From: Acidobacteriota bacterium
GTDB lineage: Bacteria > Acidobacteriota > Blastocatellia > RBC074
DNA: 64,000 bases
Assembly (NCBI GenBank): GCA_019639255.1
Contig: JAHBSF010000007.1
Location: forward strand, 1-64,000
Direction of reading: 5' to 3'
The position numbers and the translations under genes are program-made. Shown in pieces: positions 35,077-44,128 of this stretch (positions are counted from its first letter, which is position 1; the number at the start of each line of letters is the position of its first letter). Under the pieces are notes generated by a model. The model was not told where the DNA came from, did not search any database, and worked only from the letters and a program-made list of their open reading frames with translations.

Positions 35077-36831
35077 ATGAACACGCCAAAATCCAATCCG
35101 CCTTCATATAAATCGCCGCGAGGCACGACGCTTACCTGTAAAAACTGGTTGATCGAAGCCGCATACAGAATGCTGCAAAACAATCTCGATCCCGAAGTAG
35201 CCTTCGATCCGGACAACCTGATTGTATACGGCGGGCGCGGCAAAGCAGCGCGCAATCACGAATGTCTTGAGGCAATACTCGAATCTTTGCGCACGCTGGA
35301 AATCGACGAAACATTACTCGTACAGTCGGGGAAACCCGTTGCGGTTTTCAGAACGCACGAGGATGCGCCGCGAGTGCTTCTGGCCAACAGCAACATCGTT
35401 CCGCACTGGGCTACGCAGGAAAACTTCGACCGCTGGGAACGCGAAGGCCTGATTATGTACGGACAGATGACGGCCGGAAGCTGGATCTATATCGGTACGC
35501 AGGGAATCCTGCAGGGAACATACGAAACTTTCGGATCTCTGGCGCGGCGGCAGGGCTGGGAATCGCTGCGCGGGAAATTCGTATTAACGGCCGGGCTCGG
35601 TGAAATGGGCGGAGCGCAACCCCTGGCAGTTACAATGAACGGCGGCGTCGGATTGTTTGTGGAAGTCGATCCATGGCGGGCCGAACGTCGATTGAATCTG
35701 CAACAGATTGATGAAGTAGCCCGCGATCTTGACGATGCATTATGCCGGGTCGATGAAGCCAAACGCACAGGAGTTGCGCGTTCCATAGGACTGATCGGCA
35801 ATGCCGCCGAAGTCCTTCCGGAACTACTTGCACGTGGGATAACGCCCGACATAGTTACCGATCAGACGGCGGCTCATGACCTGAAATGCGGTTATATTCC
35901 TGCGGGTTTATCGATCGATGCGGCAAATGAGTTGCGCGGTTCGGATCCGGCCGGCTACGAGGCGCGCGTACTCGACTCGATTGCCGCTCACGTCCGGGCA
36001 ATGCTTGAGTTCAAGCTCAGGGGAAGCATCGTATTTGATTATGGGAACAATTTGCGTCAGCGAGCCCTCGATCACGGAGTGACGGAGGCGTTTGATTATC
36101 CGGGTTTCGTGCCCGCTTATATACGTCCGCTTTTTTGCGAGGGAAAGGGGCCGTTTCGCTGGGTTGCACTTTCCGGAGACGAGGAAGACATATTCACGAT
36201 TGACCGGGAGATGATGAACCTGTTTCCGGAAAATGATCATCTGATACGCTGGCTGGAACTCGCCGGTGAAAAGGTCAGATTTCAGGGTCTGCCGTCGAGA
36301 ATATGCTGGCTCGGTTACGGCGAGCGCGCGAAAGCAGGGTTGCTGTTAAACGAGCTTGTAGCAAACGGACGGGTTGCAGCGCCAATAGTAATTGGCCGGG
36401 ATCATTTGGATTGTGGGTCGGTTGCGAGCCCAAACAGGGAAACCGAAGGGATGCGCGACGGTTCGGACGCCATCGCGGACTGGCCAATTCTCAACGCGCT
36501 CATCAACGCCGTAGGCGGCGCTACGTGGGTGAGTTTTCACCACGGCGGAGGCGTTGGTATCGGCTACAGCCTTCACGCCGGGCAGGTAATCGTGGCAGAC
36601 GGCACGCCGGAAGCTGCACGCAGGATCGAGCGAGTGCTTACAACCGATCCCGGAATGGGAGTGGCCAGACACGCGGATGCCGGTTATCCGGAAGCTCTGG
36701 ATTTTGCCCGACGCCATCACGTCAAAATCCCCATGATGGCCATGATGTCGAAGCCGTCGAAGCCGTCGAAGCCGTCGAAGCCGTCGAAGCCGTCGAAGCC
36801 GTCGAAGCCGTCGAAGCCGTCGAAACCTTAA
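35077..36831 (+). CDS. hutU: Urocanate hydratase with a (Ser-Lys-Pro)9 tail
   Basis: 584 residues from the ATG at 35077 (a GTG at 35053 is possible). It adds water to urocanate, using tightly bound NAD. Conserved segments include [18 protein letters not shown] near 50, [14 protein letters not shown] near 190, the active-site Cys in [11 protein letters not shown] near 405, and [13 protein letters not shown] near 490. The usual end after KIPMM is followed here by nine exact Ser-Lys-Pro triplets, encoded by a 9-bp tandem repeat, which extends the protein by about 30 residues. First gene of the plus-strand hut operon. Confidence 0.95.
   Translation: MNTPKSNPPSYKSPRGTTLTCKNWLIEAAYRMLQNNLDPEVAFDPDNLIVYGGRGKAARNHECLEAILESLRTLEIDETLLVQSGKPVAVFRTHEDAPRVLLANSNIVPHWATQENFDRWEREGLIMYGQMTAGSWIYIGTQGILQGTYETFGSLARRQGWESLRGKFVLTAGLGEMGGAQPLAVTMNGGVGLFVEVDPWRAERRLNLQQIDEVARDLDDALCRVDEAKRTGVARSIGLIGNAAEVLPELLARGITPDIVTDQTAAHDLKCGYIPAGLSIDAANELRGSDPAGYEARVLDSIAAHVRAMLEFKLRGSIVFDYGNNLRQRALDHGVTEAFDYPGFVPAYIRPLFCEGKGPFRWVALSGDEEDIFTIDREMMNLFPENDHLIRWLELAGEKVRFQGLPSRICWLGYGERAKAGLLLNELVANGRVAAPIVIGRDHLDCGSVASPNRETEGMRDGSDAIADWPILNALINAVGGATWVSFHHGGGVGIGYSLHAGQVIVADGTPEAARRIERVLTTDPGMGVARHADAGYPEALDFARRHHVKIPMMAMMSKPSKPSKPSKPSKPSKPSKPSKPSKP
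36748..36828 (+). repeat. Nine tandem 9-bp repeats at the 3' end of hutU
   Basis: TCGAAGCCG repeated eight times plus a ninth variant TCGAAACCT, directly before the TAA. It codes for (Ser-Lys-Pro)9. A right-half-only family A element starts five bases after the repeat. The number of units is likely to vary. Confidence 0.97.
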
Positions 36832-36833
36832 GC

Positions 36834-36908
36834 ATTGAATATTTCCGTCTATTCCGTCTTATTTCGTCTGTTCCGTTATCTCTCTTCGATGTCGTGTGGA
36901 GTGATTTA
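36834..36908. repeat. Family A element, copy 20 (loop and right arm, plus end 1)
   Basis: TTGAATATTTCCGTC runs into CCGTCTTATTTCGTCTGTTCCG and CGTTATCTCTCTTC, ending in the end 1 sequence GTCGTGTGGAGTGATTTAG. The left arm is absent: the 9-bp repeat of hutU stands in its place. GGAG lies about 11 bases before the hutI ATG. Confidence 0.9.
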
Positions 36909-36912
36909 GAGG

Positions 36913-38196
36913 ATGAAGCGCGCAGATCTCCTTATAAACAACGCTGCCGGTATTGTTACCTGTGCGTCGGTTTCCGGACCGCGCCGCGGGTCGCAAATGT
37001 CGGAAATCGGGTTTATTGCCTCCGCCTCGATAGCGGTTCAATCCGGCATAATCGTTGCTGCGGGACCTGCTGATGAAATCGCATCGACATACGATTCGAA
37101 CCGGAATATAGACGCTGCCGGACGAATGGTAATACCGGGTTTCGTAGATCCGCATACGCACGCGGTTTTCTCCGGCAACCGGTTGGGTGAATTCGAGCAG
37201 CGTATAAGCGGTGCAAGTTATCTGGATATTCTGGCTTCCGGCGGCGGGATACATTCGACTACGCGCGCAACGCGCTCGGCATCGGCAGACGACCTTATCC
37301 GGGGATCTTTACCTCATTTGGTGAAAATGCTGGAGCTCGGTACGACTGCTCTGGAGGTGAAGACCGGTTACGGGCTCGATGTCGAAAATGAGTTGAAATT
37401 GCTCGAAGTAATTGCAGAGCTTGACCGGATACAACCGATTGATCTTGTTCCAACGTTTATGCCTGCGCACGCCGTGCCGCCTGAGTTTGCGGGTCACACC
37501 ATTGGATATGTAGATCTGATAATAGAAGAAATGCTGCCGGCCGCTATGGAATGGTACGAAAGGTCGCATTTCAGCCTAGACAATCGGCCTTTTTTCATCG
37601 ATGTATTTTGTGAGCAAAATGCATTCGACCTCTTGCAGTCCGAACGTGTGCTGGCGGCAGGGCGCGCGCTGGGCATGAAGGTCAAGGCTCACGTAAACGA
37701 ATTTACGAATCTGGGCGGAGCCTCGATGGCCGTAGCACTCGGCGCGGTTTCGATCGACCACCTGGATGCCAACTCGCCGGAAGATATAGATCTTATTGCC
37801 GCGTCGCCCGCAGTGGCGGTAATTACGCCTGCGGTGAACTTTAATCTGGCGAGCCGCCATTATGCCGACGCGCGCAGCCTGATCGACGCCGGAGCAGCCC
37901 TGGCGTTGACAACGGATTTCAACCCCGGTTCGGCGCCCTGTTACTCTATGCCGCTTGTAATGGCTATTGCGTGCCGTTACTGTTGCCTGACTCCCAATGA
38001 AGCATTGATTGCTTCTACGATAAATGCAGCGTATGCCGCGGGCATAGGCGACCGTGTCGGATCGATTGAAGTCGGCAAACAATCGGATTTGCTCATCGTA
38101 GATATCGGCGATGTGCGCCAATTGTCCTACGAAATGGGCGGAAATCCTGTTGAGATCGTAATAAAAAAGGGCGAAGTGGTATGCGGCGATGAATAA
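36913..38196 (+). CDS. hutI: Imidazolonepropionase
   Basis: 427 residues. An amidohydrolase with the metal-site motif DPHTHAVFSGNR near 75, KTGYGLD near 150, a later metal His in VKAHVNEF near 255 and the Asp in LTTDFNPGS near 335. It opens the imidazolone ring to formiminoglutamate. The gene starts 81 bases after hutU, and the element between supplies GGAG. It overlaps hutH by 8 bases, which indicates one operon. Confidence 0.95.
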   Translation: MKRADLLINNAAGIVTCASVSGPRRGSQMSEIGFIASASIAVQSGIIVAAGPADEIASTYDSNRNIDAAGRMVIPGFVDPHTHAVFSGNRLGEFEQRISGASYLDILASGGGIHSTTRATRSASADDLIRGSLPHLVKMLELGTTALEVKTGYGLDVENELKLLEVIAELDRIQPIDLVPTFMPAHAVPPEFAGHTIGYVDLIIEEMLPAAMEWYERSHFSLDNRPFFIDVFCEQNAFDLLQSERVLAAGRALGMKVKAHVNEFTNLGGASMAVALGAVSIDHLDANSPEDIDLIAASPAVAVITPAVNFNLASRHYADARSLIDAGAALALTTDFNPGSAPCYSMPLVMAIACRYCCLTPNEALIASTINAAYAAGIGDRVGSIEVGKQSDLLIVDIGDVRQLSYEMGGNPVEIVIKKGEVVCGDE

Positions 38197-39751
38197 TTCG
38201 GTATTGATCGACGGAAGCAGGTTGACAATCGAAGAGGTTGTCGCGGTCGCGCGCGCCGAACCTGGAATTATCCGCGTCGAGCTTTCATCGGAGGCCGAGC
38301 AGCAGGTTGATCGCGCCGCCGATGCGGTTGCGCGAATGCTGGACGAAGGACGTATTGCTTACGGTATTACAACGGGTTTCGGCGCTTTCAAGGACCGCGT
38401 GATACCGCGCCAACAAGTAGAGCAATTGCAGCGAAATATATTGCTGAGTCATTCGGTCGGCGTCGGAGATGCATTCGATAGCGCAGCGACGCGCGCCATT
38501 ATGCTGATTCGCGCAAATACACTCGCACGCGGATACTCGGGGATACGGCGAAAAACACTGCAATTGCTGATCGACCTCCTCAACTGCGGGATTCACCCCG
38601 TAATCCCGCAGCAGGGTTCGCTCGGCGCAAGCGGCGATCTTGCCCCGCTTGCACATATGGGATTGGTCCTCATCGGCGAAGGATGGGCGAAGATTGGGGA
38701 CGATACCATTACGGGGCGTGATGCGCTCGAACGTGCGGAACTCGATCCCGTAGTGTTAACCGCTAAGGAAGGTCTCGCGCTTACAAACGGTACGAGCGTG
38801 ATGTGCGCGCTGGGCGTGCTTGAAACGCATCGGGCGGAGCGTTTGAGCCGAGTAGCGGATATAGCCGGAGCGCTCAGCCTCGAAGCCCTGCACGGCACTC
38901 CTGAAGCCTTCGATGAGCGCATACACCGGCTGCGTCCGTTCCCAAGGCAAATAGAGTGCGCTGCCTTTTTGCGAAGGGTATTGGAGGGAAGCGCATTCGT
39001 CAGGTGGCGCGATCCGGCAAACGTCCAGGATGCATACACGTTGCGTTGCATCCCGCAGGTACACGGTGCGGCGCGCGACGCAATCGCCTATGCACGGTGG
39101 GCTATGGAAATCGAACTGAATTCGGTTACGGATAATCCGTTGATTTTTATAGACGACGCTACAGGTAATGTGGATGTAGTTTCCGGAGGCAATTTCCACG
39201 GTGAGCCGCTTGCAATAGCATTCGATTATCTTGCGATCGCGGTTGCTGAACTCGGTAATATCTCCGAACGAAGGATAATGCGCCTGTGCGATGAGGCGTC
39301 GAATACGCACGTACTGCCTGCTTTTCTAACAACCGAGGGGGGGCTGAACTCCGGGTTTATGCTCGCGCAGTACACTGCTGCCGCGCTTGCGACCGAAAAC
39401 AAGGTGCTTGCGCATCCGGCGAGCGTGGACACGATTCCGACCTCGGCCAATGTAGAGGATCACGTGAGTATGGGATGTACCGCGGCGCTGAAACTCGGGC
39501 GAATCGTACAGAATGTAGAGCGAATACTCGCAATCGAACTGATGGCTGCTGCACAGGGCATCGATTTTCGCAGGCGGGAAATCGGCCAATCCGCTCGCCT
39601 GGGACGCGGCACGGCGCCAGTTTACGATTTGATCCGCGATGTAATTCCGTTTATTGAGCGTGATGAGTTTATGGCTCCTTTTATCGAGGCCGCGTACAGG
39701 TTGATAGTCGAGGATCGTATCGAGGCCGCGACGCGTGCCGGCATGGGCTGA
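38189..39751 (+). CDS. hutH: Histidine ammonia-lyase
   Basis: 520 residues. The Ala-Ser-Gly triad that forms the MIO group is in GASGDLAPLAHM near 145. YGITTGFGAF near 58 has the catalytic Tyr, and DNPLIF near 315 and QYTAAALATENK near 395 are further family motifs. It removes ammonia from L-histidine to give urocanate, the first step of the pathway completed by hutU, hutI and hutG. The start overlaps the end of hutI (GATGAATAA), a usual sign of translational coupling. Confidence 0.96.
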   Translation: MNNSVLIDGSRLTIEEVVAVARAEPGIIRVELSSEAEQQVDRAADAVARMLDEGRIAYGITTGFGAFKDRVIPRQQVEQLQRNILLSHSVGVGDAFDSAATRAIMLIRANTLARGYSGIRRKTLQLLIDLLNCGIHPVIPQQGSLGASGDLAPLAHMGLVLIGEGWAKIGDDTITGRDALERAELDPVVLTAKEGLALTNGTSVMCALGVLETHRAERLSRVADIAGALSLEALHGTPEAFDERIHRLRPFPRQIECAAFLRRVLEGSAFVRWRDPANVQDAYTLRCIPQVHGAARDAIAYARWAMEIELNSVTDNPLIFIDDATGNVDVVSGGNFHGEPLAIAFDYLAIAVAELGNISERRIMRLCDEASNTHVLPAFLTTEGGLNSGFMLAQYTAAALATENKVLAHPASVDTIPTSANVEDHVSMGCTAALKLGRIVQNVERILAIELMAAAQGIDFRRREIGQSARLGRGTAPVYDLIRDVIPFIERDEFMAPFIEAAYRLIVEDRIEAATRAGMG

Positions 39752-39850
39752 CCTGAATAATTGCAGAAATACTTTCGGGTTGAACATCGTGTTTTTAACG
39801 CCCGGAATGGGCGGTAGATCTGATTTCCTGCGAAAAAGGATGATGCATTG

Positions 39851-40678
39851 ATGAATCACGCGAGTATCGACGGCTGGCGCTCGATAACGCCAGTGCTTGA
39901 GTTTCGGGACGTATCAAAGTCATTTGACGGACATACGGTTATTGACCGGATTTCTTTTGTTGTGCCGCGCGGCGAGATGAGGGTTATTGTCGGGCCCTCG
40001 AACTCCGGAAAATCCACGCTTCTCAAGCTTGCAGTCGGACTGCTCAGTCCCGACTCCGGCTCCGTGTTTCTCAACGGCGTGGAAATCAGCGCGCTTCCGG
40101 AGGAGCGCAGGTATGATCTGCTCAAAAGTATAGGCTTTGTATTCCAGGCCGACGCGCTGTTTTCGATGAGTGTAGCGGATAATGTTGCGTACAGGTTGAG
40201 GCAGCTTCGCTGGGATGAAGACGTGATCGAGGCCGAAGTGCGGCGCGTATTACGGCTGGTAGGTCTCGAACACGCCTACAACCTGATGCCGGAAGAACTT
40301 TCGGGCGGGATGAGCCGACGCACAGCAATTGCACGCGCTCTCTCGGGATCTCCTGAGATGATGTTCTATGATTCGCCGTGCTCGGGCCTTGATCCGATAG
40401 TCAGCCGCCGCATTATGCGTTCAGTAATAAAACTTCGCGACATACATAACGTGACTTCGTTATACGTAACTCAGAACCTTGATGAGGTGCGTTATCTGTG
40501 TTCACGGTTTTACGATGCGGCGCCGGGCGGCGAACCAGTGCTTAGAATGGAATCCGGTGAATTTTGCCTCGTTAACACACGGATTATGATGCTTTCGGAA
40601 GGCCGCCTGATATTTGACCAGATCGATGAAGCATTCTGGGGCCGGGACGACGAACGAATCAGAGAATATCTGGCATAA
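39851..40678 (+). CDS. ABC transporter ATPase, MlaF-like, lacking catalytic Glu and His
   Basis: 275 residues from the ATG at 39851 (the frame opens at a TTG). Walker A GPSNSGKST (48-56) and Q-loop Gln99 are intact. Walker B reads FYDSP, so the catalytic base Glu is Ser175, and the switch His is Gln208 (VTQNL). The signature is LSGGMSRR. It should still bind ATP but hydrolyse it poorly. The rest, including the C-terminal CLVNTRIMMLSEGRLIFD, matches the intact ATPase at 33113, so the two could pair as an asymmetric dimer. No permease gene is adjacent. It lies about 100 bases after hutH; a role in histidine uptake is possible but MlaF-like ATPases usually handle lipids. Confidence 0.88.
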   Translation: MNHASIDGWRSITPVLEFRDVSKSFDGHTVIDRISFVVPRGEMRVIVGPSNSGKSTLLKLAVGLLSPDSGSVFLNGVEISALPEERRYDLLKSIGFVFQADALFSMSVADNVAYRLRQLRWDEDVIEAEVRRVLRLVGLEHAYNLMPEELSGGMSRRTAIARALSGSPEMMFYDSPCSGLDPIVSRRIMRSVIKLRDIHNVTSLYVTQNLDEVRYLCSRFYDAAPGGEPVLRMESGEFCLVNTRIMMLSEGRLIFDQIDEAFWGRDDERIREYLA

Positions 40679-40812
40679 AAAGAGAGATAACGGAACAAAC
40701 GAAATGAAACGAAAATTACGGAAAAGTTGAATATTTCCGTGATTTCCGTCTTATTTCGTCTGTTCCGTTATCTCTCTTTCTGTCTCACGCTTTGTACAAT
40801 CTGCGGAGTTTA
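40678..40812. repeat. Family A element, copy 13 (core plus short end 2)
   Basis: AAGAGAGATAACGGAAC to GTTCCGTTATCTCTCTTTC, then GTCTCACGCTTTGTACAATCTGCGGAGTTTA. Read inward from the right, the end opens TAAACTCCGC, and that TAA is the stop of the DUF4010 gene. It lies between convergent genes. Confidence 0.93.
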
Positions 40813-42051
40813 TGGCCAGGCAAGGACTAGCACCAATCCTACGGCAAAAACCGTAATGAAGGGCGCTGCAATCCGGCGCACGAGTTCCCGATTGCCGAGC
40901 ACTGCTACGACGCCGCCCTTGAACAGCAGATTCGAAAGCGTAGCAATGACTATGAGGCGCCAACCCTGGCTGCCGGATATCCTGTCGAGCCTAACCATCT
41001 GGGAAATGGAAAGCGAGATGGCGTCTACATCGGTTAAACCCGAAAGCGCAGCTACAAAAAGAAGCCCCCTGTTGCCGAAACGGTGCTCTACTGCTGCAAC
41101 GGCGAGCAGCACAAGTCCGTAGAAGAGGGCAAACAGAACTGCGGAACGCAATTCCGAGGGATTGTCCGGTTCCGGAATAGATGTTGATCCGCCGCGGTTG
41201 CGGAACCAAAGGACCAGCGCCGATACAAGTAGTACGAGCGCAAGCAACAGCAGCGGCGGCGCGGCCTGGGGCAGGAAGTGCGGAGCGACCGTCGCTACCT
41301 CGACCGTGACGCGCAAATACAGAATCATCGATGCTGCAAGAATTATTACAGCCGAGACGTGCGCAATCGAAGGAGCGCCAGCCGCGCGACGAGCGTAGCT
41401 GACCGTGGTCGCAGTACTCGAAATCAATCCTCCAAGCACTCCGCCAAGCAATACGCCGGTCTTCTCACCGAAGAACTTCCAGGCAATAAACCCCGATACA
41501 TTAATTCCAACGATCAAGACCACCATTAGCCAGATATGGCGCGGATTGATTACGTCGAAGGGCAAATAGGTGCGATCCGGAAGGACAGGGAGGATAATCA
41601 GGGAGATCAGCGCAAACTGCATGATCGCCTTCAGGTCGTTTTCGCCGAACCGGGCTGCAATACTGTGCAGTGTTCCCTTGAAATGAAGCAGAATCGCAAC
41701 GCCGCTGCCCAGCGCTACTGCAATTTCCCGACTGCCTGCGAACAGGAAGGCCCCGACGCCGAACATCATCAGCATTGCGATTTCCGTAGTCAAACCGGGT
41801 TCGGCTGAACCTCCGGATACTTCACCGATGCGTCCAATCAGGATCACGACCGTAAGCGACAGCAATCCTGCGGCGATAATCCAGCCTCCGAAGGCGCCGG
41901 CAAGCAGAGCCGTCAATGAGCCGAAAAGCGTGACGAGCGGGAACGTGCGAATGCCGCCGAGGCGCGCAGCCGCGTGCTCGCGCTGCAATCCGACCAAAAG
42001 ACCGAGCCCGAGCGCAATGACAAGGTGAAAAAATGTTTCCCCGAGGCCCAT
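40810..42051 (-). CDS. MgtC/SapB-type and DUF4010 integral membrane protein
   Basis: 413 residues and about 11 to 12 hydrophobic helices. Residues 1-140 carry the MgtC-like signature (LGLLVGLQREHAA, IRTFPLVTLFGSL). Residues about 160-410 match DUF4010 (GGVLGGLISSTATTVSYARRA, LSGLTDVDAISLSI, NLLFKGGVVAVLG). Related proteins are proposed to be membrane channels or regulators, but no activity is established. A family B element lies just beyond its start, between it and the tandem Usp gene. Confidence 0.88.
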   Translation of the reverse strand: MGLGETFFHLVIALGLGLLVGLQREHAAARLGGIRTFPLVTLFGSLTALLAGAFGGWIIAAGLLSLTVVILIGRIGEVSGGSAEPGLTTEIAMLMMFGVGAFLFAGSREIAVALGSGVAILLHFKGTLHSIAARFGENDLKAIMQFALISLIILPVLPDRTYLPFDVINPRHIWLMVVLIVGINVSGFIAWKFFGEKTGVLLGGVLGGLISSTATTVSYARRAAGAPSIAHVSAVIILAASMILYLRVTVEVATVAPHFLPQAAPPLLLLALVLLVSALVLWFRNRGGSTSIPEPDNPSELRSAVLFALFYGLVLLAVAAVEHRFGNRGLLFVAALSGLTDVDAISLSISQMVRLDRISGSQGWRLIVIATLSNLLFKGGVVAVLGNRELVRRIAAPFITVFAVGLVLVLAWP

Positions 42052-42117
42052 GTAAGGATGGTAAGGAACTTATGGCGCGCATACACACATTCTATTGCGC
42101 TGGAAACATAATTCCTG

Positions 42118-42261
42118 AATCAGACCACGAAACATTGGGACGCATCACTGGGTACGCACGCGCCCTCGCGTGCTTGTATTCGCCGCCGAAAGCACGCGAG
42201 GGCGCGTGCGTACCCAGTTGCGGACTCAGTAGTGTGTACCATTCTGGTGTGGATTGATTTA
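42118..42261. repeat. Family B palindromic element, copy 2
   Basis: Inverted relative to copy 1. Ends TGAATCAGACCACGAAAC on the left and, read inward from the right, TAAATCAATCCACACCAG. The hairpin core ACTGGGTACGCACGCGCCC is nearly identical to copy 1. The right end matches end 1 of family A over 14 bases (TAAATCAATCCACAC). Confidence 0.92.
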
Positions 42262-42283
42262 GGTGCTTTACTCCGCTTTGCGA

Positions 42284-43186
42284 TCAGGCGGAATGTTCTT
42301 CGTTTGACTCCGGCGAGCGCACGATTTCCACCGAGCAATGCGCCCTGCCCAGGACTGCAAGCGCTACACTTCCGAGCAGCAACCGCTTAAGCCGCCCCAG
42401 CCCGCGGGTGCCCACGAAAATCGAATCGGCGCCCCATGCTTCTGCGTGATCGATGAGCAACTGCTTGGGATTTCCGAATTCGACCATTGTGGTTGCCGAC
42501 AAACCGGCGTCCGTCATACGCACTACCGCCTGCTGCTGCTCGGCGTGAGCGCGGTTGAGAGTCTGGTCAATCAGGGTTCCCGAAACGTCGGTCAGGGGAT
42601 CGATCGCCGTTATAATCCGCACCTCCGTGCCCGGCGGCCAGGCTCGTTTGGCGATCGCATCGGCTGCCGCAAGCGAGTATACAGATCCGTCATATCCGAT
42701 AATCAATCGGATGTGCTTCGGTTCTACTTCGACGCGCCCCCGCGCTACGCGCACCGAGGAGGTTGCTTCGGTGGCAACCCTTTGCGACACGCTGCCCAGC
42801 AATAAACGTCCGAGTGCAGTTCGTCCGTGCGAGCCGACGACTATCAGATCGGGGTTCCAGATTTCGGCCAAACGCAAAAGCTCTTCCGCAGGCGATCCTG
42901 CGCGAACTTCGGGCATAACCTGCCACGACGGAAATGCCAGTTTGATAATCTCAGCGCATCGCTTGGCCAGCGCGAGTGCTTCGGGCGCTTCTTCGGGCGG
43001 CTGGTCCCCAAGCGCTGCTTCAACTATTTCTAAGCCGGATGGTGGAGGCATCCATCGCTCGGCTACCGACAGCACCTTTACCTCGGCGTCAGGGGGAAGG
43101 CCGGCTCGCCGAAGGTCGTCTATTGCCGAATCGGCGCAGTCCGAGCCGTCATAGCCAATTAGAATCTTCATCGTATTCCGATCCAT
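42284..43186 (-). CDS. Tandem universal stress protein (two Usp domains)
   Basis: 300 residues from the ATG at 43186 (AAAGGA about nine bases upstream). The ORF is open to 43357, but that part is translated family A element and is rejected. Two Usp domains: [20 protein letters not shown] with [17 protein letters not shown], and [20 protein letters not shown] with [18 protein letters not shown]. Both keep the GxxGxnG(S) nucleotide-binding pattern, so the protein is an intramolecular Usp dimer of the ATP-binding type. The next genes on the strand are an L,D-transpeptidase, a flavin protein and a single-domain Usp. Confidence 0.9.
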   Translation of the reverse strand: MDRNTMKILIGYDGSDCADSAIDDLRRAGLPPDAEVKVLSVAERWMPPPSGLEIVEAALGDQPPEEAPEALALAKRCAEIIKLAFPSWQVMPEVRAGSPAEELLRLAEIWNPDLIVVGSHGRTALGRLLLGSVSQRVATEATSSVRVARGRVEVEPKHIRLIIGYDGSVYSLAAADAIAKRAWPPGTEVRIITAIDPLTDVSGTLIDQTLNRAHAEQQQAVVRMTDAGLSATTMVEFGNPKQLLIDHAEAWGADSIFVGTRGLGRLKRLLLGSVALAVLGRAHCSVEIVRSPESNEEHSA

Positions 43187-43211
43187 ACTTTTCGTCCTTT
43201 CGACCCTGCTC

Positions 43212-43346
43212 AGCGAGATGACGAAACAAACGGAATGAAACGGAGCAAACGAAAGGTTTGATCTTTTTTCTGATTTCCGTCTATTTTCGTTTGTTCCGCC
43301 ATCTATCTTCCAGCCCATGCTTTGTACCAATCTTCTATGGATTGGA
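43212..43346. repeat. Family A element, copy 14 (diverged, with end 2)
   Basis: GCGAGATGACGAAACAAACGG on the left, CGTTTGTTCCGCCATCTATC on the right, then GCTTTGTACCAATCTTC and TGGATTGGATCA. The stop TGA of the L,D-transpeptidase follows four bases later. The stem is imperfect. Confidence 0.85.
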
Positions 43347-44117
43347 TCAGTCGTCAAAAATGAGCACCTCTGTTCCGATAGGCATCATGTCATAAAGTTC
43401 TTTTGCTGCGTACATCGGCACGCGAATGCAACCGTGGCTTGCCGGTGTAGCGGGTACGGAGGTGCTGCCGTGGATTGCGACGCCGCCTTTAATAAAGCTT
43501 GGGTAATACAGTCGACCAAGCGGGCTGGTATGCCAGCCGCGGATTTTTCTGAAGACCGTAAATCGCCCGCACGGCGTACAAGCCATCCTGGTTCTTCCCC
43601 CTTCCGTGAACGGTTTTCCAGTTCCGGACGAAATGGACAGCGTACGCAGTACCGCGCCGCAACAATCTACGACCATCAAAATCTGTTTTTGTACGTCGAC
43701 TTCGATATGCGGTTTTCCGGTTTCGCGCGGTGTTGGCCGGCGCGCTGCCAGCAGAGCCGAAAGCTCATCCTCGGTGAGTTGCCCCGTACGCGCCCGTCCT
43801 TCGACTTTCTGGAATGCGATCAAAGCGTGCTTGAGCGAGTCATCAAATGTTTCCAGATCCAGCTTGACCCAATAACCCAATTCACCCAATAGAGATCTTG
43901 CCTCCAGTATCTGCGCGGGTGCGGTAAGTGTGGGTGGCTTGGGTGGGGAAACCGGCTTGCGTTGACTCCTTGAAAGCCTTTCTCGCGCTCCGGTTGGGAT
44001 CGTGGACCCAAACGCCAGGAACAGGCCAATGCCGAGAAGAATTAAAGCGGGCCCGGACGCGTACTTTCCGCGCCGAGCCCCATGTTTTTGCGCCGAATAG
44101 AGTTGAGATTGGATCAT
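43347..44117 (-). CDS. L,D-transpeptidase with peptidoglycan-binding domain
   Basis: 256 residues. One N-terminal membrane helix or signal anchor (GPALILLGIGLFLAFGSTI), a Pro-rich linker, a PG_binding_1 repeat (LLGELGYWVKLDLETFDDSLKHALIAFQKVEG, cited by its start), then a YkuD domain with AIHGST and the active-site Cys in SHGCIRV. It cross-links or modifies peptidoglycan outside the membrane. Context with Usp genes suggests an envelope-stress role, as an inference only. Confidence 0.92.
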   Translation of the reverse strand: MIQSQLYSAQKHGARRGKYASGPALILLGIGLFLAFGSTIPTGARERLSRSQRKPVSPPKPPTLTAPAQILEARSLLGELGYWVKLDLETFDDSLKHALIAFQKVEGRARTGQLTEDELSALLAARRPTPRETGKPHIEVDVQKQILMVVDCCGAVLRTLSISSGTGKPFTEGGRTRMACTPCGRFTVFRKIRGWHTSPLGRLYYPSFIKGGVAIHGSTSVPATPASHGCIRVPMYAAKELYDMMPIGTEVLIFDD

Positions 44118-44128
44118 TCCCGGGAGCG

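Noticed and set aside
36748-36828. CRISPR-like array
   Set aside because: Units are 9 bp without spacers and in frame with hutU; no cas genes. It is a codon-triplet tandem repeat.
43187-43357. N-terminal extension of the tandem Usp protein
   Set aside because: Runs through a family A element; a Shine-Dalgarno site marks the ATG at 43186.
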